Origin: Primulina eburnea
Taxonomy: Eukaryota; Streptophyta; Magnoliopsida; Lamiales; Gesneriaceae
NCBI RefSeq assembly: GCF_022965805.1
Contig: NC_133104.1
Location: forward strand, 19,391,071-19,455,070
Direction: 5' to 3'
DNA: 64,000 bases
In this document: positions 25,280 to 35,886 of the stretch, piece by piece
How positions within the stretch are numbered: the stretch's first letter is position 1
How the letters are laid out: the number at the start of each line of letters is the position of its first letter
The notes under the pieces: model-generated
Database searches by the model: none
The model's input: only the letters and a program-made list of their open reading frames with translations
Told to the model about the DNA's origin: nothing
Program-made: the position numbers and the translations under genes

Positions 25280-25800
25280 ACATGACAGAGAAGGTGAAAC
25301 TCATTCAGAAGAGGATGAAGACAGCACAAGATCGACAAGCAAAGTATGCCAATATCAGACGTAGACCGTTAGTATTTGAGGCGGGAGATAGAGTATTCTT
25401 GAAAATTTCTCCGTTCAGAGGCGTTGTTCGATTTGGCAAACACGGGAAATTATCTCCTCGATACATTGGTCCTTACGAGATTCTTGAAAAGATTGGCGAT
25501 CGAGCTTATCGACTTGCACTTCCTCCTTCTCTATTCGGGATACATGATGTCTTTCATGTATCAATGTTGCGAAGATATATGCCAGATATTTCTCATGTCA
25601 TTCAGCCTGACGAAGCTGAGCTTGATCAGACCTTGAGCTATGTCGAGCAACCTATCCAAATTCTTGATCGGAAAGAAAAGAAGCTCAGGACAAAGACTAT
25701 TCCGTTAGTAAAAGTCCAATGGAGTCGTCATGGCATCGAAGAAGCGACTTGGGAAACAGAAGCGAATATGCGACAGAAACATCCTGAATTATTTACATGA
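25280..25800 (+). pseudogene. gag-pol of element A, last part (integrase C-terminus and chromodomain)
   Basis: After the copia duplication, the element A frame resumes with MTEKVK and runs to the stop at 25798-25800. It encodes the end of integrase, a GPY-type segment ([10 protein letters not shown]) and a chromodomain-like tail ([16 protein letters not shown]). An open frame starting at 25234 begins inside the copia LTR and is not the real start. In known chromoviruses such chromodomains steer integration to heterochromatin, consistent with the setting. Confidence 0.92.
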
Positions 25801-25883
25801 TGTAAGTAAATTTTTAGTATTGATTATATTACTTGCCATGTATGTTTGGTAATTTTCTACGATTTCGAGGACGAAATCATTTC

Positions 25884-25898
25884 TTAGAGGGGGAGAAA
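25884..25898 (+). other. Polypurine tract of element A
   Basis: TTAGAGGGGGAGAA directly precedes the 3' LTR; the same tract occurs in element B. Confidence 0.88.
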
Positions 25899-26990
25899 TG
25901 TAAGGCTCGAGATTAATAGTTCTCATCGACATAATACTCGGAATATATATGAGTATGTATATATATATAATGAGGAGTGTTTAGTGAGATGAGAATAAGA
26001 AATACATGGACAAGAGGAGAAAACCTTAAAAATTTGGACAGAACAGTTGGCGCATATGCGCGGAAAGAGTGGCGCATATGCGCGACATCTACAGTAGCAT
26101 TGGCGCATATGCGCGGAAAGAAGCGACGCATATGCGCGACACCTCCAGTAACAATGGCGCATATGCGCGAGAAAAGTGGCGCATATGCGCGAAGTGTTAA
26201 ATTCTGCATGGCCGAGACCAGTAGGTCTCGCGCATATGCGTGGGTGATGTCGCGCATATGCGCGAGACGTGTACATCAAAGAACAAGCCATTTGTCCTCA
26301 ACCATGCAAGATATATATAGAGTTGTCTCTATTCCTTGCCATTTCAGAAGCAAAATCGAGAGAGAGAGAGATTCAAGGGAGAAGAAAGGTTCTTTCAATT
26401 CAAGGTTAATTAGTGCAAGATTTTCTTATCCAAACTAAAATCTAAGTATAGATTTGGACTCCTCTCACTCCAAGCTACAAGGTGATGTAAGTAGTGTTCA
26501 CTTTCAACATGATTTGAGATATTGTTGTTAGGAGAATTAAGATTTGAACTCTAGGATATGTTCTTGTGAGTATGAAGATAATATATTCGTAACCGGATCG
26601 AAGAACGGAGGTCATATGCAATTGTTACGATTTTTATAGCATGTTTAGAGCTAAATATGCAGATTTTGAATACTATGACATGTTTAGGATGATGATTATG
26701 AGTTGATGAGTTTAGATTGATAATGTGTTGATATGTGTTGAGAATTTGATTGACCGGTATCGAGAATTACGTCGTTATGCCGTCAGATTGTTTTGAGATC
26801 ACGTCGTGCCTTGGATATGTGTTGATTAGATTAGGAATTGATAGAGTTTATATCAACATTTCCATTTCAGATTCGTATTGGCGATCGTGACAGCGATTCT
26901 ACGACGAAAGGTATAGTACATGTTTTGTTTAGGGAATCACGACTCAAATGAGATCACATTTGAGTTTCCCAACCAAAATCACATACTTGT
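25899..26990 (+). mobile_element. 3' LTR of element A, first part
   Basis: This matches 9664-10738 closely, including the eight GCGCATATGCGC palindromes. It has an extra 11 bp near 26605 and one extra TA near 26312. It is interrupted after CTTGT by element B and continues at 34827. Confidence 0.93.
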
Positions 26991-27127
26991 TGTAATGCCC
27001 AGAGCAATGATTGACATGTACGAATTCATAGATATGTTGTGAAGATTGTACATAACCATAAGAAATAAGAAATGATATCTATTGAGATTAGATTGACCGA
27101 TATCGAGAATGTTGGATTATTTATATT

Positions 27128-27388
27128 TCGGTGAGACCGGAAGGACCGAACCAGGATCGGATCGTCCGATGCGTTCGGATCGTCCGTTCGGCGTTCGGAG
27201 CGTCCGAGCCAGGTGGCTGGACACATGGATGGCATGCAGAGTTCGGATCGACCGATCGTAGTTCGGATCATCCGAGACAGTTGGCTAGAGACGTGGAAGA
27301 CATGCAGGATTCGGAACGTCCGAAGTGAGTTCGGAGCGTCCGAAGTGTGTCAGATCGGAGCGTCCGAAGTGGATCGGATCTTCCGATC
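27128..27388 (+). repeat. TTCGGANCGTCCGAA palindrome array in LTR of element B
   Basis: About ten degenerate copies of an interrupted palindrome TCGGA-N-CGTCCGA. The last copy ends less than 10 bp before the TATA box. The identical block is in the 3' LTR at 33488-33748. It takes the place of the GCGCATATGCGC block of element A. Confidence 0.87.
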
Positions 27389-27394
27389 ATTGTC

Positions 27395-27402
27395 TATAAA
27401 TA
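27395..27402 (+). promoter_or_regulatory. Probable TATA box of element B LTR promoter
   Basis: TATAAATA, followed by AGAGGCGCG, directly downstream of the palindrome array. Its placement is right for the U3/R boundary of an LTR promoter. Confidence 0.65.
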
Positions 27403-28471
27403 GAGGCGCGAGATTTCATTTGATTAGTAAGTGTTAAAGAAACATTTCCTAGAAAGTGTTAGACATTCTATTGCAGATTCATCTTCACGACTGTAACAGC
27501 AATTCTACGACGAAAGGTATAATACATGTTTTGTTTTGGGGAATCACGACTCAAATGAGATCACATTTGAGTTTCCCAACCAAAACCACATACGAGTTTT
27601 ATTGTTTATATCTTGATATAGGTATTATTATTATAGATTTGTTTATAGATCTTGTATGCAAATCTCGCTATGCTTTGTTTACAGATCATGTTACATTGCA
27701 TTAGATGTTTATTAGAACTTGTATTCAATTCTTATTATGCTTTGTTTACAGATCATGTTACATTGCATTAGATGATTATGCTTGTTTACAGATTTTGTAT
27801 TCATGCATTAAGATAGGACAGTCTGGAGATCAGGCAGACTTCTAGATGTTCGGTTCTATCCCAGCTTAGGGGAAGATCACCGCCCCTTTGTAGACGTGGA
27901 TACAGATCAGGCCGAAGTCTAGGAATAAGACGTACCGTCACCCCGATTGGGAGGGTAGGTGATAGATCGTCTTATTCACACCGGGATCCCTAGAGTTTTA
28001 GTCGAGTCGCATCTAGACATGGTTAGGCTCTCATTTCATGATTTTATATGAATGACATTCATATCAGCATGTTTCATGTTTTATAGTATTTATATGCATG
28101 TTCACATGTTTATACTGGGATGTGTTCTCACCGGTTTTCCGGCTGTTGTTATGTCTGTATGTGTGCATAACAACAGGTGGGGCAGGATTTGGGTCGAGAC
28201 AGAGATGATCGTGTTAGCGTGGAGATCTCGGGCCTAGCAGACGGACCAGTAGTTTCTTTTGTTATGTACTGTATTTTATTACTGGTTAGTTGAGGATATA
28301 CGGAACAGGACATAGATTTTATGTTTGTATGTTGTAAATTAAATAAAGAACTTGTGCTTGTCTAGTTACATTTTGATTTAAATATAAAAGCGAAAAATTG
28401 ACCCACATTTTAGAATAACAATCCATTTAATCCCAAGAAAAAGATTTAGAGCCCGGGTCCCCACAACAGGT

Positions 28472-28484
28472 GGTATCAGAGCCG
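28472..28484 (+). other. Primer binding site of element B
   Basis: TGGTATCAGAGCC, complementary to initiator tRNA-Met, five bases after the LTR. A 232-bp leader follows before the gag start. Confidence 0.9.
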
Positions 28485-28716
28485 ATAGGTTCCGTTAGAC
28501 TGAAATAGGATAGAATGAGCGGGGTAGATCGAGTCTTCTTCCTTGCTTGATGATGTGCTAGCATGATTATTGCTTTCTTATTACATGTTGTTTGGTATTG
28601 ATTAATTTCAGCATGTGATTGACTGAATCAGAACCGATTCTAGATCAGAGGTAACTGACTAGATGATGGCTGAGACAGTTGTATATCTTGTTTACTAATC
28701 AGTTGGATTATTAGAT

Positions 28717-31700
28717 ATGCCTCCTAGAAGAACAGCCGTACCTCTACGACCAGCAGCGCCAGAGCAGGGGAGTACATCCGGAGATCCTATGGATGTTACG
28801 GCGACCCCTATGGAGACGTTGCTGAAGCGATTCCAATCCTTTCGACCTCCCACTTTAAAAGGTACCGAGAATGCCATCGAGTGCGAAAGTTGGCTTGAAG
28901 ATATTGAGATGCTATTCGACTCGTTGGAGTACAGTGATGAGAAGAGGATCAAGCTAATTGGCCATCAATTGCAAGATATAGCAAAGAATTGGTGGTTGAA
29001 CATTAGGAGAGCTTTAGAGCAGCGGGGTACCGAAATTTCTTGGAAGGTATTCAAGACCGAGTTTTATCAGCGATTCTTCCCTGTATCCTACCGTAAAGAT
29101 AAAGGCGCTGAATTCGCAAACCTGAGGCAAGGGCCATTGAACATTGAGGAGTACGTTGCTAAATTCTCTTCTTTGCTTCGTTTTGCACCCCATGTTTCAG
29201 GAAATGACGAGGCCATGGCGGATCAGTTTATAAATGGCCTGAATCCAGATATCTTTACGTTGGTCAATACTGGGAGACCCGATAACTTCTCGGATGCATT
29301 GAATCGTGCCAAAGGAGCTGAAGCAGGATTGCTTAGACAACGGAGTGCTCCGTATGTTGCACCGAGTCCGAGACCGCCACTACCTCCATCCCAAGTTCCT
29401 CCTCCTCGATTCGAAAGTGGTGGTAGTGGTAGTGGATGCAAAGAACAGTTGAAGGCGAAGGGGAAGCAGTTTAAGCGACCTGGGAGCAGTTCATCCAGCT
29501 CCAGCGGATCAAGACAGACTGGTTTTGATCAAAGTTCAAGGACTTCAGGTGTATATTGCAATAATTGTGGAGGTAGGCATGCGACTGAACAGTGCCAAGG
29601 AGTTACAGGCCGATGCAACATTTGTAGGCAACCGGGGCATTTTGCCAAAGTCTGTCCACAGAGAGGTGTACAGCAAGGCCAGAGTGGAAGAGCATCCGGT
29701 TCAGTACCTCAGTTTGAGCGGCAGGCATCGTCGGTTCACTCTTTTCAGCCTCCACCAGCACCGACTCCACCCAGAGGCCGAGGTAGTCAGACTGTGACTC
29801 AACCTCCGAGGCAACAGGCCCAAGTGTTTGCGTTGACAGAGGAGCAAGCACAAGATGCACCAGATGATGTTATAGCAGGTAACTGTCTCCTTTATGGTTA
29901 TCCTGCTTATATCTTGATAGATACAGGTGCATCGCATACATTCATCTCAGAACGATTTGCATTGTTGCATTCATTGCCTGTTGAGTCTTTGTTAGACGTT
30001 GTGTCTATTAATTCTCCGTTGGGAAGTGGATTAATATCTGTAACTACGGTTAGACATTGCATTCTACAGTTTGAGGGGCATGAGATTGACCTAGATTGTA
30101 TAGTGTTGGGTCTAGCTGATTTTGATTGTATAGTCGGTATTGACATGCTAACGAAGTACAGAGCCACCGTGGATTGTTTCCACAAGATTGTCAGATTCAG
30201 ACCCGAGATGACAGACGAGTGGAAATTCTACGGGAAGGGTTCCAGATCTCGGATTCCCTTGATTTCGGCTCTTACTATGAACAGACTGTTACAGAAAGGA
30301 GCGGATGGTTTCTTTGTTTATGCTGTAGATATGCAGAAGTCGAGCCCGGCATTGGCAGATCTGCCAGTAGTACGGGAATTTCCAGATATTTTTCCAGAGG
30401 AGATCCCAGGATTACCTCCGGTTCGTGAGGTAGATTTCAGCATTGAACTTGCGCCAGGTACCGTACCTATTTCAAGAGCTCCATATAGGATGGCACCCAT
30501 CGAACTCAAAGAATTGAAAGCACAATTAGAAGATCTTCTAGCCAAGGGATATATCAGACCTAGTGTATCTCCTTGGGGCACTCCGGTGCTGTTCGTGCGA
30601 AAGAAAGATGGGTCGATGCGGTTGTGTATCGATTACCGGCAGTTGAACAAGGCAACGATCAAGAATAAATATCCTTTGCCTAGGATCGATGACCTATTTG
30701 ATCAGTTGCAGGGATCCTCGGTCTATTCTAAGATTGATTTACGTTCTGGTTATCATCAGCTCAGAGTTCGAGATATAGACATACCAAAGACAGCGTTTCG
30801 AACCAGGTATGGACATTACGAATTTATTGTCATGCCTTTTGGTTTAACAAATGCTCCTGCGGTATTTATGGGCTTGATGAACCAAGTGTTTCAGAGATAT
30901 CTAGATGAATTTGTGATTGTCTTCATTGATGACATTTTGGTGTATTCGAAGAACAGAAATGAGCATGCAGAGCATCTCAGAATTGTTTTGCAGACGTTGA
31001 GAAACGAGCGACTGTATGCTAAATTGTCAAAGTGTGAGTTTTGGTTGAATAGAGTTGTCTTCTTAGGACATATCATTTCTGGAGATGGTATTTCTGTTGA
31101 TCCGAGTAAAGTGGAAGCTGTGATTAGTTGGTCGAGACCGACTTCTGTACCAGAAATACGCAGTTTCATGGGCTTAGCCGGATACTACAGAAGATTTATC
31201 AAAGATTTCTCCAGTATTGCAAAACCAACAACTCAATTAACACAAAAGAATGCACCATTTGTTTGGTCAGAGGAGTGTGAGTCTAGCTTTGTTGAATTGA
31301 AGAAAAGGCTGACCAGTGCTCCAGTATTGACGATACCTTCAGGTACAGGTGATTTTGTTGTATATTGTGAAGCTTCTCATAGAGGTTTGGGATGTGTTCT
31401 TATGCAGCGAGGTCATGTGATCGCATACGCCTCGAGACAATTGAAGCCACATGAAGTTCGATACCCCATTCATGATCTTGAATTGGCGGCTATCGTGTTT
31501 GCATTAAAGATTTGGCGTCATTATCTCTATGGCGAGAAATTTGAGATCTTTTCCGATCACAAGAGCTTAAAGTACCTATTTTCTCAATCAGAATTGAATA
31601 TGAGGCAACGTAGATGGCTAGATCTTCTGAAAGACTTTGACTGTGAAATCAAATATTATCCAGGAAAGTCAAATGCAGCAGCCGATGCCTTGAGTCGTAA

Positions 31701-33252
31701 GGTATGTTCTTTGTCCTTATCGACGATAGGTGTTAACAAGTTAGTTGAAAATTGCTGTACATCTGGATTAGAATTTGATACAGATAGTAAGCCACTACGA
31801 CTCTTTACGATCCAAGTTGAGCCCAATTTGATTATGAGGATTAAGGAAGCACAAAGAACTGATCAGAATGTGCAAAGATCAATCCAAATGGTCAGATCAG
31901 GGCATGTATCAGAATATCAGGTACAAGATCATGTGTTGTACGTGAATAACCGTCTAGTTGTGCCAGATGTTGCAGATTTGAGACAGCAGATTCTGACGGA
32001 GGCACATTGTAGTCGGTTCAGCATCCATCCTGGTGGCAGAAAGATGTACAATGACTTGAAGACACAGTTCTGGGGGAAGCAAATGAAGTCAGACATTGCC
32101 GAATTTGTGTCTAAATGCTTGAACTGCCAACAGGTGAAGGCCGAGAGGAAGAAGCCGGGGGGTTTACTTCTGAGTTTATCCATTCCAGAATGGAAATGGG
32201 ACCACATTTCCATGGATTTCGTGACGAAGTTACCTCGATCATCCAGAGGTTGCGATGCGATTTGGGTCATTATTGACAGATTGACCAAATCTGCTTGTTT
32301 CATCCCTTATAGAATGACGTATAGACAGGATCAGATGGCGGAGATTTATATTCGTGAGGTAGTCAGATTGCATGGAGTGCCGAAGTCTATCGTATCAGAT
32401 CGTGATCCACGATTCACTTCACACTTCTGGCACAGTTTACAGCAGGCGTTAGGTACGACCTTACACCTTAGCACCGCTTACCATCCTCAGACAGACGGAC
32501 AGTCAGAACGGACTATCCAGACATTAGAGGATATGTTGAGAGCCGTCGTGCTAGATTTTGGCATTAGTTGGCAAGATTCCCTACCTCTTTGCGAATTCTC
32601 GTACAATAATAGCTATCAAACAAGCATTGAGATGGCACCGTTTGAAGCTTTGTATGGCAAGAGGTGCAGATCTCCGCTATATTGGGATGATGTTTCAGAA
32701 GTACCAGAACTTGGGCCAGATATGATTCGTGACATGACTGAGAAGGTAAAGGTTATTCAGAAAAGAATGAAGACAGCACAGGATAGGCAAGCAAAGTACG
32801 CCAATATCAGACGTAGACCGTTAGTATTTGAGGTAGGAGATAGGGTATTCTTGAAAATTTCTCCTTTTAGAGGCGTTGTGCGATTTGGCAAACGTGGGAA
32901 GCTATCTCCTCGATACATTGGTCCGTACGAGATTCTTGAAAAGATTGGCGATCGAGCTTATCGACTTGCTCTTCCTCCTTCTTTATCCGGAATACATGAC
33001 GTATTTCATGTATCAATGTTACGCAGATATATGCCAGATGTTTCTCATGTTATTCAACCGAACGAAGCTGAACTTGATCAAACCTTGAGCTATATAGAAC
33101 GACCGATACAGATTCTTGATCGAAAGGACAAACAGCTCAGAACGAAGACCATTCCACTTGTGAAAGTTCAGTGGAGTCGACATGGCATTGAGGAAGCGAC
33201 GTGGGAAACGGAAGAAAACATGAGGCAGAAACACCCCGAGTTATTTATATGA
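28717..33252 (+). CDS. gag-pol polyprotein of element B, chromodomain-bearing
   Basis: One 1511-residue frame encodes all retrotransposon proteins. Gag occupies about residues 1-345 with a zinc knuckle [14 protein letters not shown] at 300-313. Protease shows LIDTGA with Asp402. Reverse transcriptase covers about 575-760, with FIDD at 736-739. RNase H follows; its first catalytic Asp is Glu885 here (YCEASH, where element A has YCDASH). Integrase has a zinc-binding region near 1100, then Asp1167, Asp1228 and Glu1264, the expected D-D(35)-E spacing. A conserved WW in the zinc-finger region is WG. A GPY segment near 1400 and a chromodomain at about 1459-1510 complete it. No frameshift separates gag from pol. 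The start is the first ATG after the leader, same as in element A. Confidence 0.96.
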   Translation: MPPRRTAVPLRPAAPEQGSTSGDPMDVTATPMETLLKRFQSFRPPTLKGTENAIECESWLEDIEMLFDSLEYSDEKRIKLIGHQLQDIAKNWWLNIRRALEQRGTEISWKVFKTEFYQRFFPVSYRKDKGAEFANLRQGPLNIEEYVAKFSSLLRFAPHVSGNDEAMADQFINGLNPDIFTLVNTGRPDNFSDALNRAKGAEAGLLRQRSAPYVAPSPRPPLPPSQVPPPRFESGGSGSGCKEQLKAKGKQFKRPGSSSSSSSGSRQTGFDQSSRTSGVYCNNCGGRHATEQCQGVTGRCNICRQPGHFAKVCPQRGVQQGQSGRASGSVPQFERQASSVHSFQPPPAPTPPRGRGSQTVTQPPRQQAQVFALTEEQAQDAPDDVIAGNCLLYGYPAYILIDTGASHTFISERFALLHSLPVESLLDVVSINSPLGSGLISVTTVRHCILQFEGHEIDLDCIVLGLADFDCIVGIDMLTKYRATVDCFHKIVRFRPEMTDEWKFYGKGSRSRIPLISALTMNRLLQKGADGFFVYAVDMQKSSPALADLPVVREFPDIFPEEIPGLPPVREVDFSIELAPGTVPISRAPYRMAPIELKELKAQLEDLLAKGYIRPSVSPWGTPVLFVRKKDGSMRLCIDYRQLNKATIKNKYPLPRIDDLFDQLQGSSVYSKIDLRSGYHQLRVRDIDIPKTAFRTRYGHYEFIVMPFGLTNAPAVFMGLMNQVFQRYLDEFVIVFIDDILVYSKNRNEHAEHLRIVLQTLRNERLYAKLSKCEFWLNRVVFLGHIISGDGISVDPSKVEAVISWSRPTSVPEIRSFMGLAGYYRRFIKDFSSIAKPTTQLTQKNAPFVWSEECESSFVELKKRLTSAPVLTIPSGTGDFVVYCEASHRGLGCVLMQRGHVIAYASRQLKPHEVRYPIHDLELAAIVFALKIWRHYLYGEKFEIFSDHKSLKYLFSQSELNMRQRRWLDLLKDFDCEIKYYPGKSNAAADALSRKVCSLSLSTIGVNKLVENCCTSGLEFDTDSKPLRLFTIQVEPNLIMRIKEAQRTDQNVQRSIQMVRSGHVSEYQVQDHVLYVNNRLVVPDVADLRQQILTEAHCSRFSIHPGGRKMYNDLKTQFWGKQMKSDIAEFVSKCLNCQQVKAERKKPGGLLLSLSIPEWKWDHISMDFVTKLPRSSRGCDAIWVIIDRLTKSACFIPYRMTYRQDQMAEIYIREVVRLHGVPKSIVSDRDPRFTSHFWHSLQQALGTTLHLSTAYHPQTDGQSERTIQTLEDMLRAVVLDFGISWQDSLPLCEFSYNNSYQTSIEMAPFEALYGKRCRSPLYWDDVSEVPELGPDMIRDMTEKVKVIQKRMKTAQDRQAKYANIRRRPLVFEVGDRVFLKISPFRGVVRFGKRGKLSPRYIGPYEILEKIGDRAYRLALPPSLSGIHDVFHVSMLRRYMPDVSHVIQPNEAELDQTLSYIERPIQILDRKDKQLRTKTIPLVKVQWSRHGIEEATWETEENMRQKHPELFI

Positions 33253-33335
33253 TATGAGTATGTATTCAGTTTTAGATTATCAAACTGTTTTAGATACTTT
33301 GTATGGTTACTTCAGTTCGAGGACGAACTTCTGTC

Positions 33336-33350
33336 TTAGAGGGGGAGAAA
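33336..33350 (+). other. Polypurine tract of element B
   Basis: TTAGAGGGGGAGAAA immediately upstream of the 3' LTR. Confidence 0.9.
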
Positions 33351-34826
33351 TGTAATGCCCAGAGCAATGATTGACATGTACGAATTCATAGATATGTTGT
33401 GAAGATTGTACATAACCATAAGAAATAAGAAATGATATCTATTGAGATTAGATTGACCGATATCGAGAATGTTGGATTATTTATATTTCGGTGAGACCGG
33501 AAGGACCGAACCAGGATCGGATCGTCCGATGCGTTCGGATCGTCCGTTCGGCGTTCGGAGCGTCCGAGCCAGGTGGCTGGACACATGGATGGCATGCAGA
33601 GTTCGGATCGACCGATCGTAGTTCGGATCATCCGAGACAGTTGGCTAGAGACGTGGAAGACATGCAGGATTCGGAACGTCCGAAGTGAGTTCGGAGCGTC
33701 CGAAGTGTGTCAGATCGGAGCGTCCGAAGTGGATCGGATCTTCCGATCATTGTCTATAAATAGAGGCGCGAGATTTCATTTGATTAGTAAGTGTTAAAGA
33801 AACATTTCCTAGAAAGTGTTAGACATTCTATTGCAGATTCATCTTCACGACTGTAACAGCAATTCTACGACGAAAGGTATAATACATGTTTTGTTTTGGG
33901 GAATCACGACTCAAATGAGATCACATTTGAGTTTCCCAACCAAAACCACATACGAGTTTTATTGTTTATATCTTGATATAGGTATTATTATTATAGATTT
34001 GTTTATAGATCTTGTATGCAAATCTCGCTATGCTTTGTTTACAGATCATGTTACATTGCATTAGATGTTTATTAGAACTTGTATTCAATTCTTATTATGC
34101 TTTGTTTACAGATCATGTTACATTGCATTAGATGATTATGCTTGTTTACAGATTTTGTATTCATGCATTAAGATAGGACAGTCTGGAGATCAGGCAGACT
34201 TCTAGATGTTCGGTTCTATCCCAGCTTAGGGGAAGATCACCGCCCCTTTGTAGACGTGGATACAGATCAGGCCGAAGTCTAGGAATAAGACGTACCGTCA
34301 CCCCGATTGGGAGGGTAGGTGATAGATCGTCTTATTCACACCGGGATCCCTAGAGTTTTAGTCGAGTCGCATCTAGACATGGTTAGGCTCGCATTTCATG
34401 ATTTTATATGAATGACATTCATATCAGCATGTTTCATGTTTTATAGTATTTATATGCATGTTCACATGTTTATACTGGGATGTGTTCTCACCGGTTTTCC
34501 GGCTGTTGTTATGTCTGTATGTGTGCATAACAACAGGTGGGGCAGGATTTGGGTCGAGACAGAGATGATCGTGTTAGCGTGGAGATCTCGGGCCTAGCAG
34601 ACGGACCAGTAGTTGTCTTTTGTTATGTACTGTATTTTATTACTGGTTAGTTGAGGATATACGGAACAGGACATAGATTTTATGTTTGTATGTTGTAAAC
34701 TAAATAAAGAACTTGTGCTTGTCTAGTTACATTTTGATTTAAATATAAAAGCGAAAAATTGACCCACATTTTAGAATAACAATCCATTTAATCCCAAGAA
34801 AAAGATTTAGAGCCCGGGTCCCCACA
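33351..34826 (+). mobile_element. 3' LTR of element B
   Basis: 1476 bp, about 99.7 percent identical to the 5' LTR by my count of four differences. It includes the palindrome array (33488-33748) and TATA box (33755-33762). Confidence 0.94.
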
Positions 34827-35630
34827 CTTGTTTTATTGTTCATACCTTGATATGATTATGATTGTTATAGATTTGTTTATAGAATTTGTATGCAGATCTT
34901 GCTATGCTTTGTTTACAGATCGTGTAGCATTGCATTATGCTTGATTACAGATTTTGTATTCATGCATTAAGATAGGGCAGTCTGGAGATCAGGCAGACTA
35001 CTAGATGTTCGGCGATATCTCAGCTTAGGGGAAGATCACCGCCCCTATTGTAGACGCGGATACAGATCAGGCCGAAGTCTAGGAATAAGACGTACAGCAC
35101 CTCGATTGGTAGGGTAGGTGACAGCCAGTGACGTCTTATTCACAACGGGATCCCTAGAGTTCTAGTCGAGTCGAGTCTAGACATGATTAGATTCGCATTG
35201 CATGATTTTATATGAATGACATTCATATCAGCATGTTTCATGTTTAGATTGTTTATATGCATGTTACATGTTTATACTGGGATTTGTTCTCACCGGTTTT
35301 CCGGCTGTTGTTATGTCTGTATGTGTGCATAACAACAGGTGGGGCAGGATCTGGGTCGAGACAGAGATGATCGGGATAGCGTGGTGATCTCGGGCGCAGC
35401 AGAGGACTAGTGGTTCTTTTGTTAGACTTGTACTACCGTTTGTTTATAGATGGTATTGAACACTAGTTGTAAGAACAAGACTTGTACTTCATGTTTATAT
35501 TGTATGTTAAGCTAAGAATTATGTTTGTTTAGTTACATTTGATTTATTGTAAAAAGCAAAAATTTGACCCACGTTTTTAATAACAATCCATTTAATCCCA
35601 AGAAAAAGAATTAGAGCCCGGGTCCCCACA
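34827..35630 (+). mobile_element. 3' LTR of element A, second part
   Basis: Begins with the second copy of CTTGT and matches 10734-11541 of the 5' LTR nearly base for base. It ends GGGTCCCCACA at the AGAGA duplication. Confidence 0.93.
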
Positions 35631-35886
35631 AGAGAAGTCGCTAGGTTGCATGGCATGCCTAGGACTATTGTTTCTCGTCGCAATGTTAAATTTTTGAGTT
35701 ACTTTTGGAATAATTTATGGGCTAAACTTGGCACAAAATTGTTGTTTTCTTCTACTTGTCATCCTCAAACGGATGGACAAACTGAAGTTGTCAATGGAAC
35801 TTTGGGAACACCTTTGCGTGCTATTCTTAAAAAGAACTTGGATTGACATTTCTATGGACTTTATTTTGGGGTTGCCTAGGACTAAG
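35631..35886 (+). repeat. Integrase-derived satellite, block 4 (M11-M12)
   Basis: The rest of M11 (to 35846) and the first 40 bp of M12. M11 totals 153+211=364 bp after removing element A and one duplication. M11 ends with the SSTCHPQ...[10 protein letters not shown] variant also seen in M0 and M14. Confidence 0.93.

Larger units (their letters stand above)
26991..28466 (+). mobile_element. 5' LTR of element B
   Basis: 1476 bp from TGTAATGCCC to GGGTCCCCACA. It carries a TTCGGANCGTCCGAA block, a TATA box, and the two conserved hairpins (27549-27572 and 28143-28176). U3 likely ends around the TATA box near 27395. Confidence 0.94.
26991..34826 (+). mobile_element. Ty3/gypsy chromovirus element B, full length with open gag-pol
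   Basis: 7836 bp, duplication CTTGT (26986-26990 and 34827-34831), inserted in the 3' LTR of its relative A. Both LTRs are 1476 bp. I find two substitutions (28031 T/34391 G; 28339 T/34700 C) and two one-base indels between them, so the insertion is recent. It has a primer site, a single 1511-codon polyprotein and a polypurine tract. Gag-pol is very close to that of A, but the first half of the LTR is different. It is the best candidate here for an autonomous element, although it has unusual residues in RNase H and integrase. Confidence 0.95.
9664..35630 (+). mobile_element. Ty3/gypsy chromovirus element A with two nested elements
   Basis: The element is bounded by TGTAAGGCTC at 9664 and GGGTCCCCACA at 35630, with duplication AGAGA at 9659-9663 and 35631-35635. 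It comprises 5' LTR 9664-11541, primer site, gag-pol (two nonsense codons and a copia insertion), polypurine tract and a 3' LTR split by gypsy element B. Removing the nested elements leaves about 8.65 kb. The LTRs are 1878 and 1891 bp; the 13-bp difference is explained by an 11-bp insertion near 26605 and one extra TA pair near 26312. The chromodomain-bearing C-terminus and long LTRs fit the Tekay/Del group of chromoviruses; that placement is inference. Confidence 0.93.

Noticed and set aside
25234..25284. Start of a frame at 25234 leading into the chromodomain segment
   Set aside because: It begins in the copia LTR; the real frame continues from 15809.
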